Assembly: GCA_947044405.1 (NCBI GenBank) | Contig: CAMRHE010001093.1 | Coordinates: 16,001-80,000 of the forward strand | Length of the DNA stretch: 64,000 bases | Origin: Leptodactylus fallax | Lineage: Eukaryota; Chordata; Amphibia; Anura; Leptodactylidae | Direction: 5' to 3' | Shown here: positions 1-11,854 of the stretch, piece after piece | How the letters are laid out: every line of letters starts with the position of its first letter | Numbering within the stretch: the stretch's first letter is position 1 | Notes under the pieces: model-generated | Told to the model about the DNA's origin: nothing | Databases searched by the model: none | What the model saw: only the letters and a program-made list of their open reading frames with translations | Program-made: the position numbers and the translations under genes

Positions 1-1648
1 AGTGATGTCACAGTGCATGGATAATACACACAGTGATGTCACAGTACAGGATAATACACACAGTGATGTCACAGTACAGGATAATACACACAGTGATGTC
101 ACAGTACACAGAGATAATACACACAGTGATGTCACAGTACAGGATAATACACACAGTGATGTCACAGTACAGATAATACACTCAGTGATGTCACAGTACA
201 GGATAATACACACAGTGATGTCACAGTGTAGGATAATACACACAATGATGTCACAGTACAGGGATAATATACACAGCGATGTCACAGTACAGGGATAATA
301 CACACAGTGATGTCACAGTACAGAGATAATACACACAGTGATGTCACAGTACAGGGATAATACACATAGTGATGTCACAGTACAGGATAATACATACAGT
401 GATGTCACAGTACAGGATAATACACACAGTGATGTCACAGTACAGGGATAATACACACAGTGATGTCACAGTACAGGCATGATACACGCAGTGATGTCAA
501 AGTACAGGGATAATACACGCAGTGATGTCAAAGTACAGGGATAATACACGCAGTGATGTCACAGTACAGAGATAATACACACAGTGATGTCACAGTACAG
601 GATAATACACACAGTGATGTCACAGTACAGAGATAATACACACAGTGATGTCACAGTACTGGGATAATACACACAGTGATGTCACTGTACAGAGATAATA
701 CACACAGTGATGTCACAGTACAGGGATAATACACACAGTGATGTCACAGTACAGATAATACACTCAGTGATGTCACAGTACAGGATAATACACACAGTGA
801 TGTCACAGTACAGAGATAATACACACAGTGATGTCACAGTACAGGATAATACACACAGTGATGTCACAGTACAGATAATACACTCAGTGATGTCACAGTA
901 CAGGATAATACACACAGTGATGTCACAGTACAGATAATACACTCAGTGATGTCACAGTACAGGATAATACACACAGTGATGTCACAGTACAGATAATACA
1001 CTCAGTGATGTCACAGTACAGGATAATACACACAGTGATGTCACAGTACAGGATAATACACACAGTGATGTCACAGTACAGATAATGCACTCAGTGATGT
1101 CACAGTACAGGATAATACACACAGTGATGTCACAGTACAGATAATACACTCAGTGATGTCACAGTACAGAGATAATACACTCAGTGATGTCACAGTACAG
1201 AGATAATACACACAGTGATGTCACAGTACAGTATAATACACACAGTGATGTCACAGTACAGGGATAATACACACAGTGATGTCACAGTACAGAGATAATA
1301 CAGTGATGTCACAGTACAGGGATAATACACACAGTGATATCACAGTACAGGATAATACACACAGTGATGTCACTGTACAGAGATAATACACACAGTGATG
1401 TCACAGTACATGGATAATACACACAGTGATGTCACAGTACAGATAATACACACAGTGATGTCACAGTACAGGATAATACACACAGTGATGTCACAGTACA
1501 GGATAATACACACAGTGATGTCACAGTACAGATAATACACTCAGTGATGTCACAGTACAGGATAATACACACAGTGATGTCACAGTACAGATAATACACT
1601 CAGTTATGTCACAGTACAGAGATAATACACTCAGTGATGTCATAGTAC
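1..1648 (+). repeat. 30-bp minisatellite array
   Basis: Tandem units of about 30 bp (30-32 bp with one or two extra bases after acag) run from the window edge to about 1648, so the array continues leftwards. Nearly every unit carries the octamer tgatgtca between acacag and cagtacag. Variants such as acactcag and acacgcag recur, showing local spread of variant units. Short open frames across it are products of the repeat and are not called as genes. The array lies immediately upstream of a splice acceptor, so it is probably intronic. Confidence 0.95.
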
Positions 1649-1694
1649 ACAACTAATATATTTAACCATCACAAACAACTTTTATTTTTTTAAG

Positions 1695-1930
1695 GTTTTC
1701 TATTTATGGGAAGTTGCTACATAGTCAGAGATTGTGTAGAAAAATGTGAGACCACTAATCCTAACTATTTGGGGGTAACATACCCAGTCTTCTGCTGCAG
1801 AGAGAACTTGTGCAACACCATGAACGAGACAACTAGTGCAGCCTATGGGCTAATGGAGACACATATGGGCTACTACACAGTCACTGTGACTATGTACTCC
1901 ATCATCACTGCCCTCCGAGTCACATCATGA
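1695..1930 (+). CDS. Terminal exon of a Ly6/uPAR-type three-finger protein (partial)
   Basis: A pyrimidine-rich tract ends in an AG at 1693-1694, and an open frame then runs to the TGA at 1928-1930. The frame has the C-terminal pattern of a three-finger (Ly6/uPAR) domain: cysteines in GSCYIVRDC and EKC, then a GVTYPVFCC segment and RENLCN, matching the family's closing CC-x(3-4)-CN. After the CN there are about 36 residues, moderately hydrophobic towards the end, which could be a weak GPI-attachment signal, although this is not clear. Family members are small secreted or GPI-anchored proteins. The first half of the domain and the signal peptide must lie in exons beyond the left edge. An ATG at 1706 exists, but the frame is open back to the acceptor, so I treat this as an internal codon. 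A decayed paralogue is the alternative; no break is visible in this exon. Confidence 0.6.
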
Positions 1931-2079
1931 TGGAAGGACATATGGACATAGTAGACTCAGAACATTCACCACAACCACCAGGAGGCGTCAGTCTTGTGTA
2001 TGTGATTGGAGTGCTGAACCTGCCATAGTGACAGGCTGTGTGACTACTATGGGGCAGTCTCTGTGCTGGTCATCAGAGA

Positions 2080-2149
2080 CCACTAGGGGGAGCTCAAGTG
2101 CAAAACTGTCTGTATTACACCCTATGCTATGAGCTCCCCCTAGCGGTGG
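2080..2149. repeat. Small foldback (inverted) repeat
   Basis: The left arm at 2080-2096 contains actagggggagctca. The right arm at 2130-2149 is its near-perfect reverse complement (tgagctccccctagcggtgg). The loop is about 33 bp. The arrangement looks like the core of a palindromic interspersed repeat in the 3' UTR region of the Ly6-like gene. Confidence 0.6.
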
Positions 2150-2187
2150 CTGCAGGTAAATGGTATCAGGTTTGGTGCTGTATATAA

Positions 2188-2253
2188 ATAAATAAATAAA
2201 GCTGCATTTTAATAATAGTGTAAGTACAAATTAATGAGCATCAGAGGAATAAA
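2188..2253 (+). other. Candidate polyadenylation signals of the Ly6-like gene
   Basis: Overlapping AATAAA hexamers occur in the aataaataaataaa run at about 2188-2201 and again at 2248-2253, 260-320 bases after the stop codon. Either could end the 3' UTR of the three-finger gene. They are short motifs in AT-rich DNA, so support is positional only. Confidence 0.4.
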
Positions 2254-2301
2254 GAACTCTTGTATCTCTCAGTGGGGGAGGGGCAGCTCCATTTATATAT
2301 A

Positions 2302-3882
2302 CAGTGCCTTGCGAAAGTATTCGGCCCCCTTGAACTTTTCAACCTTTTGCCACATTTCAGGCTTCAAACATAAGGATATGAAATTTTAATTTTTTGGTGA
2401 AGAATCAACAACAAGTGGGACACAATCGTGAAGTGGAACGAAATTTATTGGATATTTTAAACTTTTGTAAAAAATAAAAAACTGAAAAGTGGGGCGTGCA
2501 ATATTATTCGGCCCCCTTAAGTTAATACTTTGTAGCGCCCCCTTTTGCTGTGATTACAGCTGCAGTCGCTTGGGGGTTGTCTCTATCAGTTCTTGCCCAT
2601 TCTTCCTTGGAAAACAGCTGGAGCTCAGTGAGGTTGGATGGAGAGCGTTTGTGAACAGCAGTTTTCAGCTCTTTCCACAGATTCTCGATTGGATTCAGGT
2701 CTGGACTGTGACTTGGCCATTCTAACACCTGGATACGTTTATTTGGGAACCATTCCATTGTAGATTTGGCTTTATGTTTGGGATCATTGTCTTGTTGGAA
2801 GATAAATCTCCGTCCCAGTCTCAGGTCTTTTGCAGACTCCAACAGGTTTTCTTCCAGAATGGTCCTGTATTTGGCTCCATCCATCTTCCCATCAATTTTA
2901 ACCATCTTCCCTGTCCCTGCTGAAGAAAAGCAGGCCCAAACCATGATGCTGCCCCCACCATGTGTGACAGTGGGGATGGTGTGTTCAGGGGGATGAGCTG
3001 TGTTGCTTTTACGCCAAACATATCGTTTTGCATTGTGGCCAAAAAGTTGGATTTTGGTTCCATCTGAGCAGAGCACCTTCTTCCACATGTTTGGTGTCTC
3101 CCAGGTGGCTTTTTATGGATATCTTTGAGAAATGGCTTTCTTCTTGCCACTCTTCCATAAAGGCCAGATTTGTGCAGTGTACGACTGATTGTTGTCCTAT
3201 GGACAGACTCTCCCACCTCAGCTGTAGATCTCTGCAGTTCATCCAGAGTGATCATGGGCCTCTTGGCTGCATCTCTGATCAGTCTTCTCCTTGTTTGAGA
3301 TGAAAGTTTAGAGGGACGGCCGGGTCTTGGTAGATTTGCAGTGGTCTGATACTCCTTCCATTTCAATATGATCGCTTGCACAGTGCTCCTTGGGATGTTT
3401 AAAGTTTGGGAAATCTTTTTGTATCCAAATCCGGCTTTAAACTTCTCCACAACAGTATCAGGGACCTGCCTGGTGTGTTCCTTGGTCTTCATGATGCTCT
3501 CTGCGCTTTATACAGAACCCTGAGACTATCACAGAGCAGGTGCATTTATACGGAGACTTGTACACACAGGTGGATTATATTTATCATCATCAGTCATTTA
3601 GGACAACATTGGATCATTCAGAGATCCTCACTGAACTTCTGGACTGAGTTTGCTGCACTGAAAGTAAAGGGGCCGAATAATATTGCACGCCCCACTTTTC
3701 AGTTATTTATTTTTTACAAAAGTTTAAAATATCCAATAAATTTCGTTCCACTTCACGATTGTGTCCCACTTGTTTTTGATTCTTGACCAAAAAATGAAAA
3801 TTTTATATCCTTATGTTTGAAGCCTGAAATGTGGCAAAAGGTTGAAAAGTTCAAGGGGGCCGAATACTTTTGCAAGGCACTG
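2302..3882 (-). mobile_element. Tc1-like DNA transposon, structurally complete, transposase broken
   Basis: The element begins cagtgccttgcgaaag and ends with the inverse, and is flanked by TA at 2300-2301 and 3883-3884, the Tc1/mariner target duplication. The terminal inverted repeats are long, about 220 bp each. An internal repeat of the outer motif (attcggcccccttaa near 2507-2521, mirrored near 3667) gives the IR/DR arrangement seen in Tc1-like transposons. Total length is 1581 bp. The transposase is on the minus strand. Confidence 0.93.
2522..3492 (-). pseudogene. Tc1-like transposase, frameshifted
   Basis: The DDE transposase cuts and pastes the element through its inverted repeats. The N-terminal part starts at 3492 with a helix-turn-helix region (FGYKKISQTLNIPRSTVQAI) and the linker motif GRPSK. 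The C-terminal half lies in another frame from about 3088. It carries the first catalytic Asp (CSDGTK, where the usual ET is GT), the second Asp (FQQDNDPKH) and the Glu (SPDLNPIENLW). The frames part near 3090-3115, and compared with the intact copy at 23489 the stretch before the first Asp is about ten residues short, so a small deletion probably caused the shift. The protein ends KGGATKY, the usual Tc1 ending. It is inactive as it stands. Confidence 0.92.
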
Positions 3883-3884
3883 TA

Positions 3885-4300
3885 CGTCTATAGGTACTGT
3901 ATATATGTGAGTATGTGCGTAAGAAAATATCAGTGTGACAAAACAAGTCAGAAATAGTGAGCAAATTTTAGATAAAAAGGGAAAAATTATCAAAACATCA
4001 GATTGTTTTTCTCTGTTTGCTGTGCAGTTCGCAGAGAATACACCAAAAACCATCAGAGGTCAAGATATTAGGACATGTGAACACAGCCATAAGATAAACC
4101 GCTCGAGAGCCGCACTACAACAAAATAAAGGATGTTCACTATTTTGGCCACTGGATGGCGCGGCTGCTCTCTTCTTATATGATGTAAACTCTGTAACATT
4201 ATTATATGAGATAACGGTATCCGGTATGTGACTAGATTCCCTGCTGAGGCCCTTAAAGAGAGGCTGTTCTAGATTTATACAGACTAATATTATATAATTT
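3885..4300. other. No gene recognised
   Basis: Mixed-composition DNA between the Tc1 element and the 24-bp array. A 98-codon open frame on the plus strand (3935-4231) has no recognisable motif and is not called. Confidence 0.6.
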
Positions 4301-4614
4301 ACACTGGTCACCCGGGACATGTCCACACTGGTCACCCGGGACACGTCCACACTGGTCACCCGGGACACGTCCACACTGGTCACCCGGGACACGTCCACAC
4401 AGGTCACCCGGGACACGTCCACACTGGTCACCCGGGACACGTCCACACAGGTCACCCGGGACACGTCCACACTGGTCACCCGGGACACGTCCACACAGGT
4501 CACCCGGGACACGTCCACACAGGTCACCCGGGACACGTCCACACTGGTCACCCGGGACACGTCCACACTGGTCACCCGGGACACGTCCACACTGGTCACC
4601 CGGGACATGTCCAC
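4301..4614 (+). repeat. 24-bp minisatellite, 13 copies
   Basis: cccggg recurs at exact 24-bp steps from 4311 to 4599. Each unit contains gtcacccgggacacgtcc with two CpG sites. Units alternate irregularly between cacactggt and cacacaggt. Both outermost units read acatgt where internal ones read acacgt. Because 24 is divisible by 3, the open frames across it are artefacts. Confidence 0.97.
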
Positions 4615-5025
4615 AAATATTCAATAAAATGGAGAAATAACCCCAGAATTGGGGCGCTCATCCAAGGATCGGATGCCAGATTTGGAGTCCGGATGGGATT
4701 TTTCTCCTAAAATGAGGAAACTTGTCAGAACACATTCAGACTCTGCAAAAAATGTTCTTGTCAAAGATAGATAAGAATTCAGAGCAGAATTGGAAGACGG
4801 CGAGTGCGGCCTGGGATATCTGGTAATACTGCGAGTCCTGAAATCCCGATTATTGCCATAGTCCCCCAAACTTCATGGCACACGCTCAGAGTCATTCCAG
4901 GAGGAAATGTGTTGAATTAGAATATTATCAGGACAGGCTGTATATATATATACACCCGGCTTACCACAGCGTTTAGGGAGAGCACTACAATAACCAGCCA
5001 CACACGTACCCAGGAGGCCTCTGCC
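4615..5025. other. No gene recognised
   Basis: Mostly unique-looking sequence with a short TA run near 4942. No coding signal or element end was seen. Confidence 0.55.
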
Positions 5026-5461
5026 CCAGCAGCAGCCAGGCCCAGTACAGTATCTGAAGTACTACAAGTAGCAGCAGCCAGGCCCAGTACAGTATCTGGA
5101 GTACTACAAGTAGCAGCAGCAGCAGCCAGGCCCAGTACAGTATCTGGAGTACTACAAGTACCAGCAGCAGCAGCCAGGCCCAGTACAGTATCTGGAGTAC
5201 TACAAGTAGCAGCAGCCAGGCCAAGTACAGTATCTGGAGTACTACAAGTAGCAGCAGCCAGGCCCAGTACAGTATCTGGAGTACTACAAGTAGCAGCAGC
5301 AGCAGCCAGGCCCAGTACAGTATCTGGAGTACTACAAGTAGCAGCAGCCAGGCCTAGTACAGTATCTGGAGAACTACAAGTAGCAGCAGCAGCAGCCAGG
5401 CCCAGTACAGAATCTGGAGAACTACAAGTACCAGCAGCCAGGCCTACTACAGTATCTGGAA
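5026..5461 (+). repeat. About 45-bp minisatellite with variable CAG tract
   Basis: Around ten units share ccaggcccagtacagtatct followed by ggagtactacaagtag. They differ mainly in a short (cag)n run of two to four triplets, so unit length changes in steps of three bases. A continuous leucine/tryptophan-rich frame on the minus strand is a by-product. Confidence 0.92.
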
Positions 5462-5547
5462 GGTGATGAACCAGAAATTATACAGCTCGCAGTGCCAACC
5501 AGAGCCACAACAGGCAACTGACACCCACCAGCTACACCAGCAGGTAC

Positions 5548-6986
5548 AGTCCTAGGAGCCCTGACAGTGTCATACACTATGTATTATAGATATATAGTCC
5601 TAGGAGCCCTGACAGTGTCATACACTATGTATTATAGATATATAGTCCTAGGAGCCCTGATAGTGTCATACACTATGTATTATAGATATATAGTACTAGG
5701 AGCCCTGACGGTGTCATACACTATGTATTATAGATATATAGTCCTAGGAGCCCTGACGGTGTCATACACTATGTATTATAGATATATAGTCCTAGGAGCC
5801 CTGACGGTGTCATACACTATGTATTATAGATATATAGTCCTAGGAGCCCTGACGGTGTCATACACTATGTATTATAGATATATAGTCCTAGGAGCCCTGA
5901 CAGTGTCATACACTATGTGTTATAGATATATAGTCCTAGGAGTCCTGACAGTGTCGTACACTATGTAATATAGATATATAGTCCTAGGTGTCCTGACAGT
6001 GACATACACTATGTATTATAGATATATAGTCCTAGGAGCCCTGACGGTGTCATACACTATGTATTATAGATATATAGTCCTAGGAGTCCTGACAGTGTCA
6101 TACACTATGTATTATAGATATATAGTCCTAGGAGCCCTGACAGTGTCATACACTATGTATTATAGATATATAGTCCTAGGAGTCCTGACAGTGTCATACA
6201 CTATGTATTATAGATATATAGTCCTAGGAGTCCTGACAGTGTCATACACTATGTTTTATAGATATACAGTCCCAGGAGTCCTGACAGTGTCACACACTGT
6301 GTATTATAGATATATAGTCCTAGGAGCCCTGACGGTGTCATACACTATGTATTATAGATATATAGTCCTAGGAGCCCTGACAGTGTCATACACTATGTAA
6401 TATAGATATATAGTCCTAGGAGTCCTGACAGTGTCATACACTATGTAATATAGATATATAGTCCTAGGAGTCCTGACAGTGTCATACACTATGTATTATA
6501 GATATAGAGTCCTAGGAGTCCTGACAGTGTCATACACTATGTTTTATAGATATACAGTCCCAGGAGTCCTGACAGTGTCACACACTGTGTATTATAGATA
6601 TATAGTCCTAGGAGCCCTGACGGTGTCATACACTATGTATTATAGATATATAGTCCTAGGAGCCCTGACAGTGTCATACACTATGTATTATAGATATATA
6701 GTCCTAGGAGTCCTGACGGTGTCATACACTATGTATTATAGATATATAGTCCTAGGAGCCCTGACGGTGTCATACACTATGTATTATAGATATATAGTCC
6801 TAGGAGCCCTGACGGTGTCATACACTATGTATTATAGATATATAGTCCTAGGAGCCCTGACAGTGTCATACACTATGTATTATAGATATATAGTCCTAGG
6901 AGTCCTGACAGTGTCATACACTATGTATTATAGATATATAGTCCTAGGAGCCCTGACAGTGTCATACACTATGTTTTATAGATATA
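5548..6986 (+). repeat. 48-bp minisatellite array (plus orientation)
   Basis: About 30 units of 48 bp contain tcctaggagccctgacagtg followed by tcatacactatgtattatag. The length is a multiple of three, so a 16-residue peptide repeats without stops; there is no other sign of coding. A variant unit (atgttttatagatatacagt) recurs exactly 288 bp apart at 6251 and 6539, a six-unit higher-order repeat. The same unit fills 62053-64000 in the opposite orientation. Confidence 0.97.
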
Positions 6987-7586
<600 letters not shown>

Positions 7587-7587
7587 A

Positions 7588-7646
7588 TATAGAGGTGTAA
7601 AGTACAATTTCAAGTGTCAGATGGAGGGGTGAAATGTACGATGCCA
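7588..7646 (+). repeat. Diverged 1.6-unit copy of the 34-bp minisatellite
   Basis: The run gaggtgtaaagtacaat, then aagtgtcagatggagggg, then aaatgtacgatgcc matches, with several changes, the 34-bp unit that forms the long array at 55605-56996, in the same orientation. It abuts the truncated end of the Tc1 fragment. Confidence 0.8.
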
Positions 7647-7667
7647 TGGTTTGTATACAGGTTATTG

Positions 7668-7741
7668 ATGATATTATTATTATTATCATTATTATTGTTG
7701 TCATTAATGCTAATATTATTATTATTATTATTATGATAATA
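7668..7741. repeat. Interrupted (ATT)n microsatellite
   Basis: Runs of att/tta triplets interrupted by atcatt, gttgtc and aatgc. Simple-sequence DNA. Confidence 0.9.
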
Positions 7742-8316
7742 TAGCTTCTGGTTATTTTATATGCCTTTATACTTCGTATCTTTCTCTTGCAGAGACTACA
7801 GATAATTTCCTCTTTTCTATCACATAGTATATACAATTTGATGTGTCGCTGTCATTTCAAAATATCTTCATAACTCTGAAGGTGAAAGGTAAAATATAAA
7901 AACCTTTATTCACCTAACACTGTAATTGAACTTTGCTAAGGAAATCCAGAAATTAGGCGGAATTTTTCATAGATTTGCATTTGGCATTTTCCAAAAAGTT
8001 TGCAGTTTGGGTGCGTTGCTGATTAGAAACTGACCTAGATTATAGCTCAGTCTACACCAGCTCTTTGTTGGAATAAGTTTGAGATTCTGACACGAGGAGG
8101 GCAGGCGATTCCCCTAAATTATTAAGAAGCAAGACAAGACAAGAATACAGTATAATGACAGTCTCCGTACTATAGGTTTCAGCATATAACTGAATGAGCC
8201 CCTCGTCATTGTCATTGTCATTGGATGGATAAAGTTTATCTCTGTGATACTTTATCTGGGATTGTCTCTTTCTTAACCAAAATTATATATATATGGAGAG
8301 AGTAGAAGGTGAGAGA
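7742..8316. other. No gene recognised
   Basis: Non-repetitive sequence without an open frame of note. A short tcattgtcattg run is near 8207-8222. Confidence 0.55.
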
Positions 8317-8751
8317 CGAGCCTCCCCGATCACACAGACCTGTATATATATATAGAGGACGAGCCTCCCCGATCACACAGACCTGTATATATAGAGGACG
8401 AGCCTCCCCGATCACACAGACCTGTATATATAGAGGACGAGCCTCCCCGATCACACAGACCTGTATATATAGAGGACGAGCCTCCCCGATCACACACACC
8501 TGTATATATAGAGGACGAGCCTCCCCGATCACACAGACCTGTATATATATATATATAGAGGACGAGCCTCCCCGATCACACAGACCTGTATATATAGAGG
8601 ACGAGCCTCCCCGATCACACAGACCTGTATATATAGAGGACGAGCCTCCCCGATCACACACACCTGTATATATAGAGGACGAGCCTCCCCGATCACACAG
8701 ACCTGTATATATATATATATATAGAGGACGAGCCTCCCCGATCACACAGAC

Positions 8752-8797
<46 letters not shown>

Positions 8798-8867
8798 GAC
8801 GAGCCTCCCCGATCACACACACCTGTATATATATATATAGAGGACGAGCCTCCCCGATCACACAGAC

Positions 8868-8912
<45 letters not shown>

Positions 8913-9194
8913 TATATATAGAGGACGAGCCTCCCTGATCACACAGACCTGTATATATAGAGGACGAGCCTCCCCGATCACACAGACCTGTATATATATA
9001 TAGAGGACGAGCCTCCCCGATCACACACACCTGTATATATATAGAGGACGAGCCTCCCCGATCACACACACCTGTATATATAGAGGACGAGCCTCCCCGA
9101 TCACACAGACCTGTATATATATATAGAGGACGAGCCTCCCCGATCACACACACCTGTATATATATAGAGGACGAGCCTCCCCGATCACACAGAC

Positions 9195-9242
<48 letters not shown>

Positions 9243-9429
9243 GACGAGCCTCCCCGATCACACAGACCTGTATATATAGAGGACGAGCCTCCCCGATCAC
9301 ACAGACCTGTATATATAGAGGACGAGCCTCCCCGATCACACAGACCTGTATATATAGAGGACGAGCCTCCCCGATCACACACACCTGTATATATATATAT
9401 AGAGGACGAGCCTCCCCGGTCACACAGAC

Positions 9430-9475
<46 letters not shown>

Positions 9476-10007
9476 GACGAGCCTCCCCGATCACACAGAC
9501 CTGTATATATATAGAGGACGAGCCTCCCCGATCACACAGACCTGTATATATATATATATAGAGGACGAGCCTCCCCGATCACACAGACCTGTATATATAT
9601 ATATATATAGAGGACGAGCCTCCCCGATCACACACACCTGTATATATATAGAGGACGAGCCTCCCCGATCACACAGACCTGTATATATATATATAGAGGA
9701 CGAGCCTCCCCGATCACACAGACCTGTATATATAGAGGACGAGCCTCCCCGATCACACACACCTGTATATATATATAGAGGACGAGCCTCCCCGATCACA
9801 CACACCTGTATATATATAGAGGACGAGCCTCCCCGATCACACACACCTGTATATATATATAGAGGACGAGCCTCCCCGATCACACACACCTGTATATATA
9901 GAGGACGAGCCTCCCCCGATCACACACACCTGTATATATAGAGGACGAGCCTCCCCGATCACACAGACCTGTATATATAGAGGACGAGCCTCCCCGATCA
10001 CAAAGAC

Positions 10008-10043
<36 letters not shown>

Positions 10044-10423
10044 GACGAGCCTCCCCGATCACACACACCTGTATATATATATATATAGAGGACGAGCCTC
10101 CCCAATCACTCAGACCTGTATATATAGAGGACGAGCCTCCCCGATCACACAGACCTGTATATATATATATAGAGGACGAGCCTCCCCGATCACACAGATC
10201 TGTATATATAGAGGACGAGCCTCCCCGATCACACAGACCTGTATATATATATATATATATATATAGAGGACGAGCCTCCCCGATCACACAGACCTGTATA
10301 TATAGAGGACGAGCCTCCCCGATCACACAGACCTGTTATATATATATATAGAGGACGAGCCTCCCCGATCACACACACCTGTATATATATATATAGAGGA
10401 CGAGCCTCCCCGATCACACAGAC

Positions 10424-10465
<42 letters not shown>

Positions 10466-10726
10466 GACGAGCCTCCCCGATCACACACACCTGTATATAT
10501 ATATAGAGGACGAGCGTCCCCGATCACACACACCTGTATATATAGAGGACGAGCCTCCCCGATCACACACACCTGTATATATAGAGGACGAGCCTCCCCG
10601 ATCACACAGACCTGTATATATAGAGGACGAGCCTCCCCGATCACACAGACCTGTATATATAGAGGACGAGCCTCCCCGATCACACAGACATGTATATATA
10701 GAGGACGAGCCTCCCCGATCACACAG

Positions 10727-10775
<49 letters not shown>

Positions 10776-10917
10776 GACGAGCCTCCCTGATCACACACAC
10801 CTGTATATATAGAGGACGAGCCTCACCGATCTCACAGACCTGTATATATAGAGGACGAGCCTCCCCGATCACACACACCTGTATATATAGAGGACGAGCC
10901 TCCCCGATCACAGCGCA
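8317..10917 (+). repeat. Minisatellite with an embedded (TA)n tract
   Basis: Roughly 60 units share a well-conserved core (gaggacgagcctccccgatc then acacagacctg or acacacacctg) joined by a (TA)n spacer. The spacer varies from about four TA pairs to more than fifteen, so the array is a compound of minisatellite and microsatellite. Core point variants include ccctgatc, gagcgtccc and cagacatg. Open frames up to 395 codons cross it because the core lacks stops; they are not genes. Confidence 0.97.
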
Positions 10918-11395
10918 TACCATGGCAGCGTACACAAGTCTCCTCCTGGTCATCGCCCTCTGGCTCCTGGGAAGCCCACTGGACCCAGTGCAGGTGGTGG
11001 GTGACAGAAGGATACTGTCCGTGGTGAGCTCCATGCAGAAGAAGTCCCATCCCATGCATGAGACTGTGATCGCGCTGAGCAGTACTGTCAGTGACCGACT
11101 GCTCCACCCTAGGTGTGAGAAGGAGCGCTATTGGAAGTCTTTCCTCCCCACCGCGGTTAGGCTGTACAACCAACACCGACCTAAGCGGAGATCATTACAC
11201 ACAGAGAACTGAAATATCTCTCTGCCTGTTAAATCCCCCCCCCCCCTCCTCTGCTACGTCCTATCTGTCTGTCTGCTATTAATGTAATGCCTCTCACCTT
11301 GGAACATTCCTGTACATGTTGTATTTGTATTTGTATCTGCTTATCTTTGCTGCTGTAACACACTGAATTTCCCCATTGTGGGACTATTAAAGGAC

Positions 11396-11432
<37 letters not shown>
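10918..11432 (+). mobile_element. 3' end of an L2/Rex-like LINE
   Basis: After the last satellite unit comes the C-terminal part of a LINE ORF2 and then a 3' UTR with gaatttccccattgtgggac and tattaaaggac, endings typical of L2/Rex1-group LINEs. It closes with an (ATT)n tail at about 11395-11432. Everything upstream of the last ~95 codons is missing, as expected from 5' truncation. The tail is joined directly to a piece of LTR. Confidence 0.8.
10922..11212 (+). pseudogene. LINE ORF2 C-terminal fragment
   Basis: An open frame of 96 codons ends at the natural stop near 11212. Its second half (CEKERYWKSFLPTAVRLYNQ) resembles the C-terminal tail that follows the reverse transcriptase in L2/Rex-type LINEs. 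The opening residues are hydrophobic and might mimic a signal peptide, but the downstream match and the 3' UTR make a LINE fragment more likely than a secreted protein. Confidence 0.7.
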
Positions 11433-11434
<2 letters not shown>

Positions 11435-11487
11435 GGATTTCATTCAATTGTAAAGACTATTTTACAATTAACGGACATTATTTAACA
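11432..11487 (+). repeat. 5' LTR remnant (U5 end)
   Basis: It begins taaggatttcattcaattg and ends acattatttaaca. It differs from 16995-17050 at about one position, ttaaca versus tttaca. I could not find a convincing tRNA-complementary primer-binding site beginning TGG immediately after it (the sequence is gtgacgagccggtcc). Confidence 0.85.
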
Positions 11488-11854
11488 GTGACGAGCCGGT
11501 CCAGTCGATGTTTTTCCTGTTTTTTCTCATTCCTTCTACTTGCAAGAGGGGGAAGAGATAGTATTTTGCACGTTTTATAAGTTTCAAGCTTCAGGAAATT
11601 TTGAAAATTACCTAGATGAATGAGATACGCTTACAGCTGAAAGTTGCACGTGTTACAGTAACCTCTACAGACAGAAGCCTGTGTGAGGAGAGCTTGTGAG
11701 GAACTGAAGAATTTTTGACAAGCAATAAAGGAGGACTACAGGTGCCAGACGTACTGAGACATACTGATGAAAGGAACCAGTTGTTCCAAGGAGAAGCTAC
11801 AAGTTACAAGGTGACGGTTTTCTACGGTTGTAAGTAAAAATTTTACATGTAATT

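Noticed and set aside
1..1648. CRISPR-like array
   Set aside because: Units abut without unique spacers and the context is vertebrate; these are ordinary tandem repeats. The same applies to every other array here.
2489..3303. Plus-strand frames across the first Tc1 element
   Set aside because: Antisense shadows of the minus-strand transposase.
10922..10990. Signal peptide of a secreted protein (hydrophobic start MAAYTSLLLVIALWLL)
   Set aside because: The downstream residues and 3' UTR match a LINE ORF2 end, which explains the frame better.
8236..11055. Open frames of 150-395 codons rich in IY repeats
   Set aside because: They follow the (TA)n-containing satellite on both strands and have no independent coding evidence.
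11488..11520. Primer-binding site
   Set aside because: No TGG-starting tRNA complement could be recognised directly after the LTR remnant, so it is not annotated.
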